Made by a program: the position numbers and the translations under genes. Positions 46,738 to 56,795 of a stretch of 64,000 bases of DNA are shown piece by piece; position 1 is the stretch's first letter; each line of letters begins with the position of its first letter. This DNA comes from Brachyhypopomus gauderio (taxonomy: Eukaryota; Chordata; Actinopteri; Gymnotiformes; Hypopomidae), in assembly GCF_052324685.1 (NCBI RefSeq), contig NW_027506878.1:754704-818703 (forward strand), in the 5' to 3' direction. The notes under the pieces are model-generated. The model did not search any database and had not been told where the DNA came from. It was given only the letters and a program-made list of their open reading frames with translations.

Positions 46738-47822
46738 CAGCAGGAAAGATGTCATCACGGTGACCCCATGGCTTGCTCCAGTGGTGTGGGAGGACACATT
46801 CAACACGACTCTGATTGACGCCATCTACAAAACCCAGAACATCACTATAGCAACCACTGTGTTTGCACTGGGGAAGTAAGTATCAACCATAGGGTGGTGT
46901 TTAACAATATGATGGGAGTAACAATAACTAAGTCTAATATTTAAGTGGGAGTGTAAATAAATTTAATATTACACTGAAATATTTTGGGAAAAAAATATCT
47001 CAGACAAACATGAAAAATAAAAATAGACACTAATGCTAATATAACAAAAAAGATAATAGAAACTAATGCTAATATAATTTAATGAACAAGCACAAAACAT
47101 AATGCCAACTCCTCCCCCAAACCCTCAGATATGTCCAGTTGCTGAAGGACTTTCTGGAGTCAGCAGAGAAACACTACCTGCAGGGTTACCGTGTGCATTA
47201 TTACATCTTTACAGACCAGCCAGAGGCAGTTCCTATGGTAACACTGGGTGCCAACCGTAGTCTGACTACACTGAAAATACCAAGTTCAAACCTCTGGCAG
47301 GAGATCTCACTAGGCAGGATGGAGAAGCTCGAGAAACTCACTGAGAACCAACTGGCCAATGAGGTCGACTACATCTTCAGCCTCGACGTGGACACCAAGT
47401 TCTATGACCACTGGGGGGCGGAGACTCTGGGTGATATAGTTGCCGTGATACACCCTGGTTATTACAGTACAGCACGTGATGAATTCCCATATGAGAGGCG
47501 TCCTGAGTCCCAGGCCTACATTCCTCAGGGGATGGGAGATTATTACTATGGTGGTGCAGTGATTGGTGGTCTAGTGAAGGAGGTGCACAAACTGGTTAAA
47601 ACCTGCCGGATACAGCTGGACGTGGACAAGGCCAATTCTATTGAAGCGGCGTGGCAGGAGGAGTCCCACCTGAACAAGTACTTCCTGTACAACAAGCCCA
47701 CCAAGGTCCTGTCAGCTGAGTACCTGTGGCAGGACTTAAGATACAAAATCAATGATGTAAAACTGATTCGTCTGTCACAAGTTATTACAAACCTCACTGA
47801 GATGAACAGCGACCTCATGTGA
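43905..47822 (+). CDS. GT6-family glycosyltransferase (ABO / alpha-Gal transferase-like), 5' incomplete
   Basis: Type II Golgi enzymes of this family add Gal or GalNAc in alpha-1,3 linkage to glycan acceptors. Recognised exons: 43905-43949, 44235-44279, 44456-44488 (donor uncertain, 44484 or 44488), 46741-46875 and 47129-47822 with stop. The short stem exons read EKVQYKTKDLLSPQ and LLYKQPSVLG. The catalytic exons contain RKDVITVTPWLAPVVWEDTF, GYRVHYYIFTDQPEAVP, the metal/UDP-sugar motif LDVDTKF, HPGYYSTAR, YERRPESQAYIPQ, GDYYYGGAVIGG, EESHLNKYFLYNKPTKVLS and EYLWQD. All catalytic landmarks known to me are intact. The cytoplasmic tail and membrane-anchor exons were not found upstream. The last exon ends ITNLTEMNSDLM, unlike human ABO. 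Donor specificity and orthology (ABO, GBGT1, A3GALT2 or a fish-specific branch) cannot be settled by eye, so no symbol is given. Confidence 0.9.
44505..46655. repeat. TTTACATATGATTATAT-(GT)n tandem array in a GT6 intron
   Basis: Several dozen copies of the 17-bp core TTTACATATGATTATAT are separated by (GT)n linkers of variable length (about 8-40 bp), filling the intron between the 44456 and 46741 exons. Core copies are almost identical (rare variants: ATTATGTG, GAGTATAT, TATATATG), while linkers vary. A further pure (GT)n run at 46684-46736 reaches the acceptor of the 46741 exon. The array is interrupted by the LTR at 44952-45411. Confidence 0.95.
44952..45411 (-). mobile_element. Solo LTR inserted in the tandem array
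   Basis: A 460-bp non-repetitive block begins TGTAACGGGGCTCGCG and ends CCCACGTGACA. GTGTG flanks both sides but is uninformative inside (GT)n. On the minus strand it has a TATAAAAACC TATA box and an AATAAATCTCGC poly(A) signal, arranged as in an LTR. Confidence 0.75.
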
Positions 47823-48339
47823 ACTATGGAACACATTTGAGCTTTTGCTCTCCAATGTTCAATTACTGCAATTTCTTAATAGTAATTTTTCTTACCTACT
47901 TTTACAGAGAAAATAGTAAGCCTCAAGAAATCCTTATCTTAAATTTATCATTTCTGTCAAAGTTTGTTTTCTGTCAGACAGTCTGTAAACAGCTCAGTTG
48001 CTAGAAGTATTATTCATGAGAACTGTTAATTAGCATAGTATGAAAACCTCCTTCTTTCACCATTACAGCATATTTTGCTCTGATACTGAATCTCTTAACC
48101 ATGATCCCCAGTCACTCTCCTCATTTAAATCCCATCTTGATGTCTTTTGGTTTTTGCAAGCACTCAGGTCATAACAGATTATGTTTATTGATCTCCAGCC
48201 TGCTTCTTTGGGTTCTGTTCTGTTTTCCACTCCATTTGTCAGGTTTCCTTGTCTCTTTTGTTTCGCATGTGTTCATGTGTGTTAATGATTTTAGCTAATT
48301 CATGTTAATGTATTCTGGGTCATTAAAAAGATCAATATG

Positions 48340-48345
48340 AATAAA
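48340..48345 (+). terminator. Candidate GT6 polyadenylation signal
   Basis: AATAAA about 520 nt after the GT6 stop; the intervening sequence has no other clear plus-strand signal. Confidence 0.45.
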
Positions 48346-48720
48346 ATGAGTCACTATTGTTACTGTGACATGTCTGCACATGACAACACACTGACATAAA
48401 GGGACGCAGTGTAAACAGGTGATGATGATTTATTACTACACATAGAACAAAGGCAGATTCTGGATCTTGCAGAGCTGCGCGCAAATCCCAAACAAAGAAG
48501 CACTTTGTGAATACCAAACGGGCCGTGTTAGTAAAGGGCGCCATGCCCGTTCCAGCTGGGGAGCATGTGCACCACCCATGGATCCAGCAGATGGGACGGA
48601 CTTACAGAATCCCCTTAGAATCCACTCCCTTTAGTTCCCACAGCACTAGAAGAGTTGCGTGAGGACAGAATTTACATGAAATTAGATTTACAAAGTGCCT
48701 ATAATCTTATCAGAATTTAA
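48346..48720. other. Interval with possible LTR fragment
   Basis: From TGTGACATG at about 48366 the text resembles an LTR in minus orientation, with GATGATTTATTA giving AATAAA on the minus strand. No second end or target duplication was found. No coding signal. Confidence 0.3.
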
Positions 48721-48735
48721 AAGGGTGATGAATGG

Positions 48736-48950
48736 AGCAGTCATGGACTGGTGGTAGGGAACTGGTCTTGTGACCAGAGGGTCGTGGGTTCGATTCCCAG
48801 ACCTGAGGCCATGACTGAGGTGCCCTTGACCAAGGCACCCAACCCCAACTGCTCCCCGGGCGCCGGGCTAGGACTGCCCACCGCTCTGGGCACGTGTGAT
48901 CCACAGCCCCCTAGTAATCACTAGTGTGTGTGTGTGTATTCTAACTGCAC
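48736..48950 (+). mobile_element. tRNA-derived SINE of the V-SINE type
   Basis: A tRNA-like head carries an A-box-like TGGTGGTAGGGAACTGG and a B box GGGTTCGATTCCC at 48786-48798. It is followed by the conserved V-SINE-like core GGTGCCCTTGACCAAGGCACC region and GCTCCCCGGGCGCCGGGC. A short GT run follows. The family name is inferred from the core. Confidence 0.8.
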
Positions 48951-49104
48951 AGATGTGTTAAAAGCGGGTCTTCAAACTTTATTTGGATTATGTTACGGGT
49001 TTTGCATTGGTGCACTTTATTCATTAACTCCTACATTTTCAATGAGACTGTGTGATCGCGTCCTTCTTTTACTTGCGCTCCATTACTGGTCACATCTGAA
49101 CTTA

Positions 49105-49800
49105 CAGTTTTTCTCAGTCGATTTGGTTCATTTCTCACATCATGGTTTACATTGACATCACAACTAGTGCATTTCTCAAAACAGTTAGTGCAAACAGCAA
49201 AACTCAATGAAATACCTGCAAAAGCAGATACTTCACTCAAAATTATTTGTTTTTGCCCCAAAATCAAATTTTTAGGTCAGTCAATTAGTCAGTGCCATCA
49301 GAATATCTAGTCTGTGTGCCATTGCCTATGAACAAGGCAGTCAAAATACTTAGTCATGTTGTCAGTGCAACTATAAGTCACAGTCAGTGTAGACTGTATA
49401 TTCTGAGGGAAACTAGCTAAGCTTTTTTTACTTTAAGGTGTAAATGTACTGAATATGCAGAAATAACCTCAATATTTGAGAATATTCGTGTATATGTGAG
49501 ACTTCTGACAGACCTTCACAGCAGACTACAAACTAAACACTCAAACACATGGTAGTAGTGTTTTCCATTTGTAATTTCAGTGTGTAGTAACATATAAGAA
49601 AGGCTAATCATCTGATATTTGTGTGTAGCATTTAGATGCAAAAATATGGTTTTGGCAAGAGTTTTGGTTGAAGTGTGTGCTTTTTCCAAAAGTGTGAGAT
49701 GTTTTTGCCTGTTGTGTGTGTAGCATTGGCTGCTGTGTGTTAACTTTCGACAAAAGAGGCATAGTTTCAGAAATTGAGTCTTATTGTCTGCAAAAAACTG
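49105..49800. mobile_element. Tc1/mariner-like non-autonomous element, copy A
   Basis: Begins CAGTTTTTCTCAGTCGATTT and ends GCAAAAAACTG, with TA on both outer sides (49103-49104 and 49801-49802). Its left 320 bp are nearly identical to copy B at 49814. No transposase frame remains. Confidence 0.65.
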
Positions 49801-49813
49801 TAATGTGGCATTA

Positions 49814-51346
49814 CAGTTTCTCAGTCGATGTGGTTCATTTCTCACATCATGGTTTACATTGGCATCACAACTAGTGCATTTCTCAAAACAGTGCAAACAG
49901 CAAAACTCAATGAAATACCTGCAAAAGCAGATACTTCACTCAAAATTTTTAGGTGAGTCAATTTGTCAGTGCCATCAGAGTATCTAGTTTGTGTGCCATC
50001 GCCTATGAACAATGCAGTCAAAATACTTAGTCATGTTGTCAGTGCAACTATAAGTCACAGTCAGTGTAGACTGTATATTCTGAGGGAAACTAGCTAAGCT
50101 TTTGATTTCAAGAACGCTGCACATACTGTGGTATATCAAATACATGTTACACACATACAAACTTACATGGAACAAAGTTACACAGAGACTGATAGCAAGA
50201 AATTGGACTGGAATCAAATTTGTACAGCAATATTGTTTGGTGGTATTGTTCGCACTGCAATTTGTTGACAAAAATAAATCTGAGTGAAATTCATAAAAGA
50301 CTGACTGACTGGAAAAACGGCAAAATTAGAAACTTATTCTATACATTCAAAACAACCTGAGCACATACAGCCTCCTCTTGCTGTGTGAAAATGGAACCTC
50401 TGCTACCACTATGAGCTAGTCTTGATATCCTATATGGTAAAAGAATGCAAAAATGCAAAAGAAATTGAATACAGTAACATGTCAGAATGTATGTCAATGT
50501 GCAGCATTACAGCAGAGAGCACATTTCTGAATTACACTCATTTTCTCTATGAAATGTTTGAACGATTGAAGTCACAGTTGTTCTTCCAATATTCAGCTGC
50601 AACCAGCTTCAGCCTTAGTGAGACCATGACTTACATGTAAAACATGGTCCACAATTGTTGCCCTTACTGTATTTCACTGTTTTGTCCCCTCAGCCTTACA
50701 CCACACAGTCTTACCCCTCTACACCACAGTCTTACTTCTCCTATTGGCTGTTCACTCTATACATGGCCTTGTCTTTCCATTATGAGAATTTGTGATACTG
50801 CAGTGTTTAGCATCTATAAATGTTTGCCAATTACAGTAAAGGTTCATGAGACGCACCTCTGACCTATGGTTGAGACCATTGGGTGATCTAAGCCTTCACC
50901 AATTCCCTTTCTTACTGTAACTGAATGTTCACTTGCAAACAATTTAATCAAATTAGGATAAATTACCAAAATGTAACAAAAAATAAATAAATAAATAAAT
51001 GTAAAATGTTGCCTTAGAGATTATGACAACATGTTCAGCACTTTTGCATATAATGACCTAGGCGATGACCTAAAGACTAAATGTTTGGGAGGGTAAGACA
51101 ATTCAACAGACAATCCGTACAACACATTTTGATAAACATGACATAAGCAACACATAATGTAAAAAACAACAGATAACTGCCCATGTCCATTTGCAATATG
51201 TACAAAAGCATTTGCAAAATGTTAAACACAAGGAGAAATGCAATTATGATGTGCATAAGTGACAAGGAGATGTGGAGACTGAATGAACAATTTTGAGAAT
51301 TTCAATTCTGATCTGAGAAATGAACTGAATTGACTGAGAAAAACTG
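49814..51346. mobile_element. Tc1/mariner-like element, copy B
   Basis: Begins CAGTTTCTCAGTCGATGTGG and ends TGACTGAGAAAAACTG. The right end is the inverted repeat of the left over about 35 bp (TGAACTGAATTGACTGAGAA inverts TTCTCAGTCGATTTGGTTCA of copy A), with TA on both outer sides. About 1.5 kb, with only short broken frames inside. Confidence 0.7.
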
Positions 51347-51385
51347 TAATTTCTACAATGGTTTTAATATTCAAAGGCTCTACAG

Positions 51386-51480
51386 CAGGGGTCGGCAACC
51401 TATGGCACGCGGGCCACCGTTGGCACGCCGAGGCATAATCACTGGCACGCGACACGCTGGACCAGCATCAGCAAAAAAAA
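51386..51480. mobile_element. hAT element left end
   Basis: Starts CAGGGGTCGGCAACCTATGG, the terminal motif of a widespread hAT (Charlie-type) family. Only this end is clear. Confidence 0.55.
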
Positions 51481-51630
51481 TTTATAATAAAAAATACAGC
51501 ACGATCCTCCAATCGAAATCGCTCCTCAACGCTCTGCTCGGCGGAGGCGTTTATACTTGCCGATCGATCGCGATATAATACTTAATTTGTGTCCATTTAC
51601 ACCTCCCATCCGCTAACAATTTACACTCGC

Positions 51631-51633
<3 letters not shown>

Positions 51634-51687
<54 letters not shown>
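51634..51687. repeat. (AT)n microsatellite
   Basis: An uninterrupted TA/AT run of about 54 bp, the only long AT dinucleotide repeat in a window dominated by GT/AC. Confidence 0.95.
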
Positions 51688-51691
<4 letters not shown>

Positions 51692-51974
51692 TACAAATGA
51701 TGCAATACGTGGAATAAAGGAAAAAAAACATTAAAGTGCCATTCCAGAATAACAAGTGAGAAGTTGTCACGTTGAGGACCCCGGCCCCTCCCTTTTGGGC
51801 GTGTGTATACGTTGTCCACGTGCTTTGTCTGCGTCAGCGGAACTCCGTGGTGATGGCTATGTTGTGTGAATAATGTGTCTCACCTGTGAATCGTCTTGTA
51901 ATCACGTGGGGCTAATGTGGTCTGTCTATTTAATGTGCGCTCGCGCAGTGTCCTGTGCTCGTCGTTGTCTAATG

Positions 51975-52120
51975 CAGCGTTTCTCAACCGGGGTGCTGCG
52001 GCACCCTGGGGTGCCATCTGTCTTCATCGGGGGTGCCGTCAAAATATTCTGATATGAAATAAAAAACTATAGTTTTAAAAATTGAAGTTATTATACGCTT
52101 TAAAAATCATTAAAATGTAT
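51975..52120. mobile_element. hAT element end
   Basis: Starts CAGCGTTTCTCAACCGGGGT, a common hAT terminus in vertebrates. The other end was not recognised. Confidence 0.5.
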
Positions 52121-52207
52121 TTCATATGACCAGGTCTCTCAAGTTTGGTGGGCGTGAGCTTTTTTTCAGGCGGGGGGGATTGGAATCTGTCGCGATGGTT
52201 AGTGTAG

Positions 52208-52210
52208 CGG

Positions 52211-52241
<31 letters not shown>
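52208..52241. repeat. (TG)n microsatellite
   Basis: A short TG run next to a G-rich stretch; flanking text continues unannotated repeat-like sequence. Confidence 0.85.
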
Positions 52242-52242
<1 letters not shown>

Positions 52243-52618
52243 TTGGGGAGCGGGCTGGCTAAAGTCTACCAAGAAACAGCGCAATCTATATTCTGATTGG
52301 TTCAACCTGTTATAATATACAACCGATGGATTGGCTGAATATGCTGCGGTGTGCGGCGATTAGATTATTTAAAAAATAAATTAATAATAATAATATTCAA
52401 GCGTGAGAAATTCCATGTGTGGCGTGAGAGCGTGTGAAATCGCTAAATATGCGTGAGTCTCACGCTCAAAGCGTGCATATGACCTGCATATGACCAAGGT
52501 CAGCACGTGATTACGCAGGTTTCCCACTGACTGTAAGTCACATTTATCTGCTCTCTGTCTTAATAATCACTTTTTTTGTGTTATGTTGGCCGGGAGATGG
52601 TTGCAGAGAGTATGTTTT

Positions 52619-52875
52619 CAGGGTTGCCAACGCTCACGCATTGAGCATGAGACACACGCATTTGACCGTTTTCACATGCTCTCACGGCACAATTCCGATA
52701 TCTCACATCCGAAAAAAAAATCTTGTTTATTTATCTGATCCATATCTATGATTCAATTAGTTACTAGTTCGCTTTGGCGCCAACCACCCGCGATCGATAG
52801 ATTGCGATATAATACTTAATTTGTGTCCATTTTACGTTCACATCAATATATCAATCAATTATATCAATCAATAAT
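52619..52875. mobile_element. CAGGGTTGCCAA-ended element, truncated copy
   Basis: Starts CAGGGTTGCCAACGCTCACG and continues with GCATTGAG, GAGACACACGCATTTGAC and ATGATTCAATTAGTTACTAG. The same segments occur in the copy at 56796-58366. Here they lie together without the LTR insertion, so this copy shows the pre-insertion order. Confidence 0.65.
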
Positions 52876-53162
52876 GATTCTGACATAAAAAGCCCTGCAG
52901 CAACAACTATTTGTCTCCTAATGAACTGGATCAAACACAATCTATTTGAACTTCAAGGTGTCTTTCAGTTTTCAGTTTCCAATTCCAATGTTTATGCAAC
53001 TAACGCATTACATTTTTAAAAGATCAGGATTGACAGGGTACTTGCACTTAGCCTGGCTCGGTGAGGGCGCATTATGAGGCCTCCATGACTGAACACCCTC
53101 TATACTGGTGCACTGGTGGGAAGTCAATACCAATACTGCAATATTGCTAATAACCTTTCAGG

Positions 53163-53289
53163 CAGTGACTAACCTTTCCGGGTGGGTTTTCATGTGGCGA
53201 ATAAAATTAGATGTGGTGGAACCAGCGTCCTGTATTTTTATGCCACACACGCTGCAGTTTGCTGCTCTTCTATTTGCTACTTGTACTTG
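53163..53289 (-). pseudogene. hAT transposase BED-type zinc finger fragment
   Basis: The minus strand encodes about 36 residues reading CSVCGIKIQDAGSTTSNF followed by IRHMKTHPER. The C-x2-C ... H-x4-H spacing and the STSNFxRHxK pattern are those of BED zinc fingers in hAT transposases. Only this domain is recognisable. Confidence 0.65.
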
Positions 53290-53519
53290 TTTTGTACCCA
53301 AAACTTATTATGAATGGTGGAACAGAAGCGAGCGTCCTCACCAGCGCCGCCATGATCGCGATGTTTTGCGCCAGGTTTGAGGTGTGCGGAGTCGCGCGCA
53401 ACGGTCACTTGCGAAATACTTGACGTGTCGCAACCGTCGAAAATGTTACGTCAGCGGGAAGTAAAAAGCATACACACAGGCGGAGAAAAGGTTGTCAAAT
53501 GAAACACAAAAGAACATTA

Positions 53520-53669
53520 CAAATAAAAGATTGTTCACGAGTCTCAAATCACGAGTCCAAGTCGAGTCGCAAGTCTTTTGAATGCAAGTCAAAGTCGAGT
53601 CTGAAGTCACTGTATATGCGACTTAAGTGCGACTCGAGTCCGAGTCCCAAACTCGAGTCCCCATCTCTG
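53520..53669. mobile_element. ACTCGAGTC-rich hAT-like element end
   Basis: Dense GAGTC/GACTC motifs (CACGAGTCCAAGTCGAGTCG) end in ACTCGAGTCCCCATCTCTG, whose reverse starts CAGAGATGGGGACTCGAGT, a common fish element terminus. Related text occurs at 54413-54570 and 55475-55535. Confidence 0.55.
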
Positions 53670-54333
53670 GAAGACGGCTATCCTCCGTCGCTAGATGACG
53701 TCTCTACCGTTGACTACGGTGAAGAGGAGGAGGAGGAGTCGGAGGAAGAGGACTACCTCCCTCCGCCCGTCGGAGTGCTCCGCATGCCCCGAGGAAGATG
53801 GTGGGGAGGAGGAGGAGAACGGGGATTACCCTCCGTCCGAGGGCTCCTACACGGAGGAGGAGAGCCCTCCCCCCTCGGAACTGTCCGCCGGGATGGTGAA
53901 GAGGAAGAGGAGTCCAGAGGCGGGTTCATCCCTCGAGCGCTCCCCAGCCAGCAACATGGACTGCTCCCGGGGTGGCAGCTCGGGACAGCCCATGAGCTGG
54001 AGCCGTGGCAGTGACGAAGAGATGAAAGCGGAGGAAGCCACTCCCACTGCCAGGTCCGGAGGGAGATCCCCGGGCGAGGAGGGTTTCCCGTACGGGGCAC
54101 CGAGGGATGGGACCAACCGCGCTGCACCTGGCGCATCGGCCAACCGCGCTGCACCTGGCGCGTCCACCAGCCGCGCTGCCCCCGGTGGAGGGTTTGCAGC
54201 AAGGGCAGGAGGAGCACCGCCCACCGCAGCGCCTGCAGCACCAGTGGCTCCCGATCTCTCTCCCCTCATCGCTCTCCTTCTGGCGCGCAGCCTGGCGCCT
54301 GTCTCATGTGTGTGTGTGTGCCTGTGTTCGTAA
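53670..54333 (+). other. Unexplained acidic/Pro-rich open frame
   Basis: GC-rich sequence set among AT-rich repeats. One frame first reads EDGYPPSLDDVSTVDYG followed by a Glu run and EEDYLPPPVG. The next frame continues with the same style from about 53790: PEEDGGEEEENGDYPPSEGS, YTEEESPPPSELSAG, MVKRKRSPEAG, then a tandem NRAAPGASA repeat and an Ala/Pro-rich end stopping at 54333. The style switch suggests one ancestral frame broken by a single indel near 53765-53790. No family is recognised. It could be part of a retroelement, a captured host exon or chance openness due to composition. Confidence 0.35.
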
Positions 54334-54412
54334 GTCTACCCGTATGTGTACCTAACCCCCTCTTCCCGTTTGTGTCTATGTGTGTAAGCGTGCCTGTTTG
54401 TGTTTTCATGAC

Positions 54413-54570
54413 CGTCAATCGAGTCAGACTCGAGTCATTAATATTAAGACTTTTGACTTGACTTGAAAAAATATTCAGAGACTTAGACTTGACTTGGACT
54501 TTTACACCAATAACTTGGGACTTGAATTGGACTTTAACCTGTTTACTTGCAAAGACTTGATTTTTTTTTA
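54413..54570. mobile_element. GACTTG-rich element fragment
   Basis: Repeated GACTTGACTTG / ACTTGGACTT text, related to the element at 53520 and to 55475-55535. The three may be pieces of one element cut by later insertions. Confidence 0.45.
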
Positions 54571-54649
54571 CCCCAAATCTAAATTTTAAAATGCATATTA
54601 ATATTTATAGAGTGCGCCCCATTAATTTCATTTCTGTCCTTCTGACGCA

Positions 54650-55475
54650 GACCGGCGTTACACCAGATTCTGTGACCGTCGAGTTTTGTGACCACAGGGG
54701 GCGCTATTTCACAGTTTCTGTTCAGAGGCACAAACGCTTTACGAATGCTACGTAAACTATGCTGATGCACTTTCTTTACTCGTTTTGTTGGTGTCCACGA
54801 GCCAAAATATGACAGATGTTTATATTTACATTTATCGTCTCTTAATTACATAAATGTACTTAAACAAGATTTACCATCCCCTCACCATTGCAGCAAACAA
54901 GGAAATCATGAATGGGATGTACAGGTGAGCCTTTTTAACTGGGGTCACCAAATCTGACGGCAGCCATCAGAATATGTGACCCCACTGAATCTCCAGGTAA
55001 CAATAGTAGCCTACACCGTGACCCCACAATAACAGAAAACAATGAAAAAATAACCCTAACCTTTTATTAGTCTATATTTAAACATTTTATCCAAATGTTT
55101 AGAATAACCATTCGTAATGACAGCATCTTGCTTACGATGAAGCTTGCTATTTTCGTGTAAAATGTAACATTCTTGTTTAAGTACATTCATGGACGTAATT
55201 TTGATTTCAAAAGTGTGGGGGACATGGATTTGTCGCTATTTAAATATTTGGTTTTAACCGTAAAAACTGGGGGGGACCAAAACCGGCTTTTGAAAAAGTG
55301 GGGGGGACGTGTCCCCCCCCGTCCCCCCCCAAAATTACGTCCGTGAGTACATTAATGTAATTAAGAGAAGATAAAATGTAAATGATCTGTCATCTTTTGG
55401 CTGGCGGACACCAACAAAACGAGTAAAGAAACGCATCAGCGTAGCATTTGTAAAGCGTTGGTGCCTGTAAAAAAA
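54650..55475. mobile_element. Element with long inverted ends (GGGGGCGCTATTTC family)
   Basis: The left arm (about 54720-54860: GCACAAACGCTTTACGAATG, TTTGTTGGTGTCC) is inverted in the right arm (about 55340-55470: GGACACCAACAAAAC, TTTGTAAAGCGTTGGTGCC). A second dispersed copy lies at 61327-61670. The interior contains G runs (GTGGGGGGGACG) and a segment shared with the 166-bp repeats at 61.8 kb. Confidence 0.6.
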
Positions 55476-55524
55476 GACTCGAAAGGACTTGAAATTCCAA
55501 GTTTCAGACTTGGGACTTGACTTG

Positions 55525-56145
55525 ACGGAGGTCCAGTGATCCCCAGTCAGAGCCACATTTGTGGCACTCTTCACAATAACCTGTTTTACTTCCCTTTCCT
55601 CATCATACAGCTGCTGGATTTTCTTCGACATTGTCTTTCTGGACGGTAGTTCGTAACTTGCATCAGTTGACGCAATGTGCAGCGCTTCTTGTAAGCCTTT
55701 ATCTTCGACCACAGAGAGCGAACAACACTGCAAATAATATGACGCGTCATGTATAAACGCGTGCGGAGTCGCGCGCTACGGTCACTAGTGAAAGTTTAAT
55801 CCAGTCTTAATGGTTCAATGAAGGTAATTTAAAAACCAGGACATTTCCTCACTTTAAAAAAACCCGGGATGCCCTGGACAGGATGTGAAATACGGACATG
55901 TCCCGGGAAATACGGACATTTGGTCACCCTATTGTACTAGGAATACATTTAGCAGCTAAGTTATCATTACTGACCTGCGCGTTAGCACCAACATGTTTTG
56001 CATTGAGGTGGTAACGAAGGGTGGAAGTGCTCCTGTGATAAGTGAACTCCTTCCTACATAAAGTGCAAATAACACTATTTGTGTTTGTACTTCCATCTGG
56101 AAGTTTTATATTTAAATTTCCCATCCACCAGCATAGCCTCTTCAG
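55525..56145 (-). pseudogene. hAT (ZBED-like) transposase remnant
   Basis: The minus strand has a BED zinc finger at 56075-55990 (CTLCRKEFTYHRSTSTLRYH followed by LNAKH). Further on, from 55733, are VEDKGLQEALHIAS, SRKTMSKKIQQLYDEE and NVALTGDHWTSV, the start of the hAT catalytic region. Between them (about 55740-55930) is another insertion ending TTTGGTCACCCTA. Downstream the frame is lost at 55525, where the GACTTG element follows. The 56146 element interrupts its 5' side. Confidence 0.72.
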
Positions 56146-56795
56146 CAGAGGTGGGTAGAGTATTCAACAATTTTACTCAAGTAAAAGTACTGTTACTTGA
56201 ACCAAATGTTACTCAAGTAAAAGTAAAAGTATGCATCCCAAAAATTTACTTGAGTAAAAGTAAAAAAGTACTTTGATTAAAAGCTACTCAAGTAGTGAGT
56301 AAATGCATGAGTACTGTCTCGTGTCAGTAAATTACATCATGGGAAATTGAATTACGGGAAACAGTGACTTTTAATGATAAAAATAATTTATTATAAATAA
56401 ATATTATATATATATAAATTATTTATTATAAATAATGTGTATTTTTGTTTGTTCCTAATTATTAGGCCTGTGTAACTTTAATGTGTTCCACAAAGGCACT
56501 AACTGATGAGACTGTCAGCCAATACGTGTAGCTACAACTTGACACCAACTGAATCAATTTGTAGCAGACTTAATAATCCTATATTGCTAGTGTGTACAAT
56601 CAGTGTGAGAACTGGTTTTTAGTATTGCACTGCGTTACATTTAATAATTACATCATACAAACGTTATGCCTCAGAGATATAGCATTACACAAAATTATAC
56701 ATACAGCAAACTTATCGCATCGTGTTTCCTCATATTTGATGTTGAGTTCTTGTAGGCTAAAATGTCCACACGTTTGCAGACACGATTGGCAGCGC

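Noticed and set aside
48786-48798. tRNA gene from the B-box match
   Set aside because: No cloverleaf arms could be closed; core and tail identify it as a SINE.
53753-54269. Minus-strand frames of 140-162 residues opposite the acidic frame
   Set aside because: Arise from the high GC content; the plus frame has the more ordered composition.
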